A DNA stretch of 10,413 nucleotides from NCBI GenBank assembly GCA_017550765.1, contig JAFZOC010000056.1, forward strand, positions 1-10,413. Reading direction: 5' to 3'. Position 1 is the stretch's first letter; each line of letters opens with the position of its first letter. The stretch is from Oscillospiraceae bacterium. GTDB lineage: Bacteria; Bacillota_A; Clostridia; Oscillospirales; Oscillospiraceae. The notes below the pieces were generated by a model that saw nothing but the letters and a program-made list of their open reading frames with translations, did not search any database and was not told where the DNA came from. Below are positions 6,218 to 10,413 of this stretch, in pieces. The position numbers and the translations under genes are program-made.

Positions 6218-6246
6218 TTGTGTTTTCCGCCGTTTTCCGGTAAAAT
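6218..6246 (+). promoter_or_regulatory. Promoter of the nrfA-resB-ccsA unit, with a direct repeat in the spacer
   Basis: TTGTGT (6218-6223) and TAAAAT (6241-6246) are 17 bases apart; transcription would start near 6253. The spacer contains GTTTTCCGCC (6222-6231) directly followed by GTTTTCCGGT (6232-6241). This eight-base identity (GTTTTCCG) repeated at one helical turn could be an operator for a repressor or activator. I saw no clear FNR (TTGAT-N4-ATCAA) or Rex palindrome. The palindrome ATGATCAT (6276-6283) lies in the leader. Confidence 0.7.
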
Positions 6247-6305
6247 ATACAAAAGGCGTCCTCTTCGACCACAGTATGATCATCGGGGACGCAAGGGAGG
6301 AAGAG

Positions 6306-7955
6306 ATGGACAAAAAGCGGAAGAAGGAAAAACGCCTGGACCGGATCGGCCTGCTGTGCGGCGTCCTGCTGGTGCTGCTCGCGATCTTCAGCATCATCGC
6401 CGGCCGGGCCACCCCTGTCGCCGGCGTGAAGGACAGCGAGATCCCCGACCAGGCAGTCACGCTGACCGGTACCGCCGAAGGCCGCAACGGCCCCGTGTCC
6501 GTGGAGGTCGTCGCAGACGATGGCAAGATCTATCGCATCTCCGTCACGGAACATAAAGAGACCGAGGGCATCGGCACCGAGGCGGTCAAACAGCTGCCAG
6601 CCGCCATTTTCCAGGCCCAGAACGTCGCTGATGTGGACGCCGTCTCCGGCGCGACCATCAGCTCCGGCGCCATCCAGAGCGCCATGGTCGACGCGCTGAC
6701 CAGCGAGGCGGCCAAGGACGCCGGCATCGATCCCAAGACCTTCGGCGCCAGCCCCGTCAAGGTGGAGCTGGTGGCCCGCCGCCCGGATGTGGAAGCCCTG
6801 AAGAGCGAGGACGGCCATATCCACGTGCTCACCGCGGCCTCCTGGCAGGAGACCTATCCCGACCAGTACCGCACCTGGAAGCAGAACGAGGAGATCTCCG
6901 AGCAGACCGATTACTTGGCGGATTACCCCATGCTCTCCTCGCTGTACAACTACTACGGCTTCGCCTTCGACTACAAGTCCGCCCGCGGCCACACCTTCGA
7001 CGTGGAGGACATCAGCGAGACCGCCCGTCCCCACCCCAAGGCCAGCTGCTGGACCTGCAAGACCCCGCTCTACACCGCCATGGTCCTGGAGGAGGGCAAC
7101 GCCGCCTATGCCAAGGACTTCGCCGAGGCCGGCGAGACCGTGGCGGCGGAGCCGATCAGCTGCTTCAACTGCCATGCCAACAGTCCCCTGGATGAGAACG
7201 GCGATGTGAACGTGGTGGTGACCCACCGCTATCTGATCGCCGGCGTGGGCGACGACTTCGAGAGCATCGACGCGGCGGACTTGGCCTGCGGCCAGTGCCA
7301 CAACGAGTATTACTTCGACTCCAACGTGGAGGGCAAGCCCACCACGCTGCCTCATGACAGCCTGGCCTCCATGCACCCGGACGCCATCCTGGCCTACTAC
7401 AATCAGCCCAACTGGGACGGCCAGCCCTTCGCGGACTACACCAACCCCGACTCCGGCGTGCGGCAGATCAAGGTGCAGCACCCCGAGATCGAGACCTATC
7501 TGAGCGTGGGCAGCCCCCACCGCAACAAGTACTCCTGCGCCGACTGCCATATGGCCAAGACCCAGGGGGAGAGCGGGACCTTCTCCAGCCACTATCTGAT
7601 CAGTCCTCTGGAGAACGAGGACCTGATTCGGAGCGAGTGCTCCAAGTGCCACGCCGATCTGGTCAAGGAAGTGCACGAGGTCCAGGAGGCGATCGAGCTG
7701 CGCACCTACGGCGTGGGCTATGAGATCATGTTCCTGCACCAGCGCATCGCCGCCGCCGAGGGCTACGACGAGAGCCGTCTGGAGCAGATCCGGAGCCTGG
7801 CCCGCGACGCCCAGTTCTATTGGGACTTCGTCTTCGTGGAGAACGCCGAGGGCGCCCACAACCCGGAACTGACCTACTACTGCCTGGACAAGGCCGAGGA
7901 ACTGTGCAAGCAGGCCATGGCCCTGTTCGATCCCATCATCATCCAGAAGAAGTGA
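6306..7955 (+). CDS. nrfA: FMN-binding domain fused to ammonia-forming pentaheme nitrite reductase (NrfA-type), membrane-anchored, 549 aa
   Basis: Predicted to reduce nitrite to ammonium (six electrons) on the outer face of the membrane. GGAGG (6296-6300) is 5 bases before ATG 6306; in-frame GTG 6204 and ATG 6276 lack ribosome sites. A basic start (MDKKRKKEKR) and helix at 14-33 form an uncleaved anchor. Residues about 48-133 are an FMN_bind domain: HKETEGIGTEA (83-93) and DAVSGATISS (111-120). This fits the D-x-x-S-G-A-T motif in which ApbE attaches FMN to the Thr (T117). The NrfA part follows: RGH (227-229), R241, catalytic heme motif C248-W-T-C251-K252, then CFNCH (286-290), CGQCH (328-332), CADCH (411-415), CSKCH (445-449). 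The active-site set is present: R241, E334-Y335 in NEYYF, K389-V-Q391-H392, as are H429 and H518, candidate distal heme ligands. So the enzyme looks intact. The usual partner NrfH is absent here; the FMN domain probably feeds electrons in (inference). resB and ccsA follow. Confidence 0.93.
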   Translation: MDKKRKKEKRLDRIGLLCGVLLVLLAIFSIIAGRATPVAGVKDSEIPDQAVTLTGTAEGRNGPVSVEVVADDGKIYRISVTEHKETEGIGTEAVKQLPAAIFQAQNVADVDAVSGATISSGAIQSAMVDALTSEAAKDAGIDPKTFGASPVKVELVARRPDVEALKSEDGHIHVLTAASWQETYPDQYRTWKQNEEISEQTDYLADYPMLSSLYNYYGFAFDYKSARGHTFDVEDISETARPHPKASCWTCKTPLYTAMVLEEGNAAYAKDFAEAGETVAAEPISCFNCHANSPLDENGDVNVVVTHRYLIAGVGDDFESIDAADLACGQCHNEYYFDSNVEGKPTTLPHDSLASMHPDAILAYYNQPNWDGQPFADYTNPDSGVRQIKVQHPEIETYLSVGSPHRNKYSCADCHMAKTQGESGTFSSHYLISPLENEDLIRSECSKCHADLVKEVHEVQEAIELRTYGVGYEIMFLHQRIAAAEGYDESRLEQIRSLARDAQFYWDFVFVENAEGAHNPELTYYCLDKAEELCKQAMALFDPIIIQKK

Positions 7956-7981
7956 GCACGAGCCCTGACCATATCCGATCG

Positions 7982-8021
7982 GAGACCGCCGCGAGCCCGA
8001 TCCTGGGCCTGCGGCGGTCTC
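7982..8021 (+). other. Hairpin between nrfA and resB
   Basis: An 11-bp stem, GAGACCGCCGC (7982-7992) with GCGGCGGTCTC (8011-8021), carries an inner GCCC/GGGC stem (7995-7998 with 8005-8008). The tail is only TTTCTACAG, so termination would be partial. It ends 10 bases before the resB ribosome site. A likely effect is more nrfA mRNA than resB-ccsA mRNA, by attenuation or by protecting the nrfA 3' end. Confidence 0.6.
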
Positions 8022-8042
8022 TTTCTACAGAGAGGGATGCCC

Positions 8043-9302
8043 ATGAAAACGAATGAGTCCTTCGCTAAGAGAGCGGCGGAGCTCCTCTCTCCGCTGACGC
8101 GGACGCTGCTCTCCATGCGCTTTGCCAACATCTTGCTGGCGCTGGTGGCGCTGCTGAGCGGGCTCAGCTCCATGCTGCCCCAGGGGCGGGAGCTGCCCTA
8201 CTACGCGGAGAACTACCCCGACACCTATCTGCTGATCTACCGGACGCATTTCTATGATGTGTTCAAGAGCTGGTATTTCGTCCTGCTGATGTCCCTGCTC
8301 TGCCTGAGCCTCGTGGTCTGCACGGCGCGGATGCTGCGCCGCGCTCTCCGGGGCGGACGGCGGGCGGTGGAGCAGGCCTCGACCCTGCCCGACGCCGAGC
8401 CTCTTGGCCCCGGCGGGCTGGAGGCGCTGCGCCGCTACGGCGCATCCATCCGCTGCACGGAGGAGAATATCGGCGAGGCCTTCGTCCTGCACAAGAACGA
8501 GATCGGGCGCTGGGGCGTCTTCCTGCTGCACCTGTCGATCCTGCTCATCGTGGGCTTCGGCGTCTGTGCACTGTACCTGCCCAAGGTCAGCGACGTGGAC
8601 TGCTACCCCGGGGAGAGCGTGGTCATGGCCGACGGCACGGAGATCTTCGTGGACTCCTTCACCATGAACGACCCGGAGGGGAAGCTGGACTACGCCAGTA
8701 TGATCCGGATCCGTCTCCCGGACGGGCGGGAGAGCCCCGCCCAGGAGATCAAGGTGAACTACCCCCTGACCTTCGGCGACTGCAAGGTCTTCCAGTGGGA
8801 GTACGGCGTCAGCGGCGCGATCGCGGTGCAGGGGACGCCCGGCGGCGAAGAGCGCTATCACCTGGACAAGGCGAGCTATCTCACGGACGACGACGCCTCG
8901 GGCATCCTGTTCGAGGAGCTGGTGATGGTGCGCCCGATGGACCAGCCAGAGGCCGAGCCGGAGCTCCGCTATCAGATCCGCGTGATCGACCACGGGCTGG
9001 TGATGCCCACGGCCAGCTATCGCGCCGTGGGGGAGAGCGTGACGGTGGGGGACTATACCTACTGCTTCCTGGACCCCTACTATCCGGGCCTGCGGGTCAA
9101 GCAGATGCCCTTCCCCTACGCCAACTCCCTGCTGGAGGCGGCCTTCGTGCTGATGCTTGTGGGCATGTTCCTGTGCTTCTACCTCCGCCCGGTGCTGATC
9201 AAGGCGGATGAGCAGGGCTATACCGTGGCCGGTCCCAGACCGGAGCGGGTCCGGATGGAGATCCGCCAGCTGCTGCAGAGAGAGGAGGGGAGCGAGAGAT
9301 GA
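8043..9302 (+). CDS. resB: Cytochrome c biogenesis protein ResB (Ccs1/CcsB family), 419 aa
   Basis: With CcsA it forms the System II heme exporter and cytochrome c synthase, which joins heme to CXXCH/K motifs outside the membrane. I take ATG 8043 because GAGGG (8032-8036) is 6 bases away; ATG 8037 touches that site and would add only two residues. Four membrane helices are visible at about 26-46, 76-97, 157-178 and 362-382. Family features are the early LSMRFANILLALVALLSGLSSML helix, KSWYFVLLMSLLCLSLVVC (75-93), HKNEIGRWGVFLLHLSILLI (150-169) with H163 in helix 3, and a large outside loop (about 180-360) rich in beta strands, including LPDGRE and INYPL-like IKVNYPLTF. Length is usual for ResB. 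It follows nrfA by 87 bases and overlaps ccsA by 4 bases, so the two are translated together. Its placement suggests service to the nitrite reductase. Confidence 0.9.
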   Translation: MKTNESFAKRAAELLSPLTRTLLSMRFANILLALVALLSGLSSMLPQGRELPYYAENYPDTYLLIYRTHFYDVFKSWYFVLLMSLLCLSLVVCTARMLRRALRGGRRAVEQASTLPDAEPLGPGGLEALRRYGASIRCTEENIGEAFVLHKNEIGRWGVFLLHLSILLIVGFGVCALYLPKVSDVDCYPGESVVMADGTEIFVDSFTMNDPEGKLDYASMIRIRLPDGRESPAQEIKVNYPLTFGDCKVFQWEYGVSGAIAVQGTPGGEERYHLDKASYLTDDDASGILFEELVMVRPMDQPEAEPELRYQIRVIDHGLVMPTASYRAVGESVTVGDYTYCFLDPYYPGLRVKQMPFPYANSLLEAAFVLMLVGMFLCFYLRPVLIKADEQGYTVAGPRPERVRMEIRQLLQREEGSER

Positions 9303-10090
9303 AGACTTTGTTCTTCGTATCCCTGGGCCTGTACGGCGCGGCCCTGCTGGTCCAGACGCTGGGAACCCTCTGCAAGCGGGAGAAGATCAAGACCGCCGCC
9401 TGGTGGATCTATCTGCTGGGCTTCGCGGCGCACCTGGTCTATTTCGTGTGGCGGGGCCTTGTGGCCCAGCGGCTGCCGCTGTCGTCCCAATTCGAGTTCG
9501 CCTGCGGCTTTGCGCTGTGCATCCCGGTGGTGCTGCTGGTGGCCCGCACGAAGATGGACGTGAGCTGGATCGCCACTGCCGGCATGGCGGCCACCGCCCT
9601 GATCCAGGGCTATGCCTCCTTCCAGCGCATGGAGATCAATGAGCTGATGCCCGCGCTGCGGAGCTTCTGGTTCAACTTCCACATCGGCGCCGCGGCGCTG
9701 TCCTATTCCGTGTTCCTGGTGGCCGCCTGCGTGGCGCTGCGCTATGTGCTGATGCACCGGCGGGGCGAGCGGGAGGACGATCTGAAGATGCTGAAGCTGG
9801 AGGACCTGTGCTTCCGGCTGACGGCGCTGGGCTATCTGCTGCTCAGCGTGGTCATCGTCATCGGCGCGATCTGGGCGGAGGCGGCCTGGTCGGCCTACTG
9901 GACCTGGGACCCCAAGGAGGTCTGGGCCCTGATCACCTGGATCATCTATACGGTCTACTTCCATCTGCGCATCGGGCGGAAGAAGAGCCCTGTCTGGCTC
10001 TGCTGGTATGTGATCCTGGCGGTGCCCGCCTTCCTCTTCACCTTCGCGGGGGTCAACAAGCTGATCCCCGGCCTCCACTCCTACGGCTGA
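9299..10090 (+). CDS. ccsA: Cytochrome c biogenesis protein CcsA/ResC, 263 aa
   Basis: The heme-handling partner of ResB in System II. The ATG at 9299 overlaps the resB stop in an ATGA arrangement, with GGAGG at 9284-9288 as ribosome site. The tryptophan-rich WWD motif is W197-SAYW-TWDPKE (to E207), where the more usual first Gly after Trp is Ser. It is flanked by the expected histidines: H128 in FNFHIGAAALSYSVFLV, and H260 in the C-terminal GVNKLIPGLHSYG. H222 (VYFHLRI) is the likely heme-binding histidine inside the membrane, and H45 is a further candidate. About eight hydrophobic helices span the protein (near 3-22, 34-50, 66-82, 88-105, 126-150, 175-193, 206-222, 232-252). The length fits a CcsA not fused to ResB. 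It ends just before a strong terminator, closing the nrfA unit. Confidence 0.93.
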   Translation: MKTLFFVSLGLYGAALLVQTLGTLCKREKIKTAAWWIYLLGFAAHLVYFVWRGLVAQRLPLSSQFEFACGFALCIPVVLLVARTKMDVSWIATAGMAATALIQGYASFQRMEINELMPALRSFWFNFHIGAAALSYSVFLVAACVALRYVLMHRRGEREDDLKMLKLEDLCFRLTALGYLLLSVVIVIGAIWAEAAWSAYWTWDPKEVWALITWIIYTVYFHLRIGRKKSPVWLCWYVILAVPAFLFTFAGVNKLIPGLHSYG

Positions 10091-10095
10091 CCGAC

Positions 10096-10131
10096 AAAAA
10101 AACACCCGCTGCTCTGCAGCGGGTGTTTTTT
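10096..10131. terminator. Bidirectional intrinsic terminator between ccsA and upp
   Basis: A perfect 10-bp stem CACCCGCTGC (10103-10112) / GCAGCGGGTG (10116-10125) with loop TCT. Seven A on the left (10096-10102) and six T on the right (10126-10131) extend the stem and give a U-tract in both directions. It ends the nrfA-resB-ccsA transcript and the convergent upp transcript. Confidence 0.93.
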
Positions 10132-10143
10132 GTTGCCTTTATT

Positions 10144-10413
10144 TCATTTGGTGCCGAAAATGCGGTCGCCGGCGTCGCCCAGACCGGGGACGATGTAGCC
10201 GTGGTCGTTCAGATGATCGTCCAGCGCGGCCACGAAGATGTCCACATCGGGGTGATCGGCCTGCATCCGCGCTACGCCCTCGGGAGCGCCGATGATGCTC
10301 ATGAGCTTGATGTGCTTGACGCCCACTTCCTTCAGGAAGCTGATGGCGGCGGAGGCGGAGCCGCCGGTGGCCAGCATCGGGTCGACTACGATCACGTCCC
10401 GCTCCTCGATATC
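10144..10413 (-). CDS. upp: Uracil phosphoribosyltransferase, C-terminal part (partial)
   Basis: The gene reads on the minus strand into the window from the right and stops with TGA at 10146-10144. The 89 visible residues begin [20 protein letters not shown] and contain the PRPP-binding motif ([12 protein letters not shown]), [22 protein letters not shown] and the uracil-binding C-terminal signature [18 protein letters not shown], all diagnostic of Upp. The enzyme makes UMP from uracil and PRPP in pyrimidine salvage. The N-terminal half and start are outside the window. It is convergent to ccsA and shares its terminator. In many Firmicutes upp lies near rpiB; here they are about 5.2 kb apart and on opposite strands. 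Confidence 0.96.
   Translation of the reverse strand, partial: DIEERDVIVVDPMLATGGSASAAISFLKEVGVKHIKLMSIIGAPEGVARMQADHPDVDIFVAALDDHLNDHGYIVPGLGDAGDRIFGTK

Noticed and set aside
6201..6240. Rex- or FNR-type site in the nrfA promoter
   Set aside because: TGTGAAAA at 6203-6210 and TTGTG at 6218-6222 look suggestive, but they do not form the required inverted repeat.
4934..6526. A 530-codon minus-strand open frame opposite the 388-aa gene
   Set aside because: It crosses a promoter and the nrfA start, has no ribosome site and has shadow-type composition.
6084..7859. A 591-codon minus-strand open frame opposite nrfA
   Set aside because: It is a mirror of the GC-rich nrfA codons: a His/Val/Gly/Leu-rich peptide without recognisable motifs or a start site, while the plus strand carries all NrfA motifs.

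Overview
The window comes from a G+C-rich, probably anaerobic bacterium with a Gram-positive type of cell. The best guess is a high-GC member of the Clostridia (Oscillospiraceae-like). The reasons are an orphan domain of acetyl-CoA synthase next to an acyl-CoA-dehydratase-type activase, a zinc-ribbon/membrane/repeat protein of a kind common in Firmicutes, a membrane-anchored rather than periplasmic nitrite reductase, a TTG start codon and strong AGGAGG-like ribosome sites. A high-GC actinobacterial anaerobe (Coriobacteriia) cannot be excluded from this sequence alone.

Layout. Bases 2-1151 (+) hold the end of a BadF/HgdC-type ATPase activase, a 55-residue one-helix membrane protein, and a 246-residue protein resembling the middle domain of acetyl-CoA synthase (AcsB/CdhC). 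A strong intrinsic terminator closes this unit. Bases 1305-1850 (+) encode a two-helix membrane protein of unknown function, also followed by a hairpin. Bases 1958-4066 (-) encode a 702-residue protein with a zinc ribbon, one membrane helix and outside repeats. It faces rpiB (4482-4910, +) across a 415-bp divergent region with good sigma-A-type promoters pointing each way and an unusual degenerate GC-rich repeat between them. A membrane-anchored glycosidase-like protein (4979-6145, +) follows rpiB.

The most interesting region is 6218-10131: a promoter, then a fusion of an FMN-binding (flavinylation-type) domain with a pentaheme ammonia-forming nitrite reductase (NrfA), then resB and ccsA, which build cytochromes c outside the membrane (System II), then a terminator. 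No nrfH-like quinol dehydrogenase is present, so the FMN domain is a plausible replacement electron entry for the reductase. The resB-ccsA pair probably attaches its hemes, including the catalytic one on a CX2CK motif. The window ends in the 3' part of upp on the minus strand, which shares a bidirectional terminator with ccsA.

The window thus combines housekeeping nucleotide and pentose genes (rpiB, upp) with an apparently self-contained dissimilatory nitrite-to-ammonia module and an unexplained activase/ACS-like pair.
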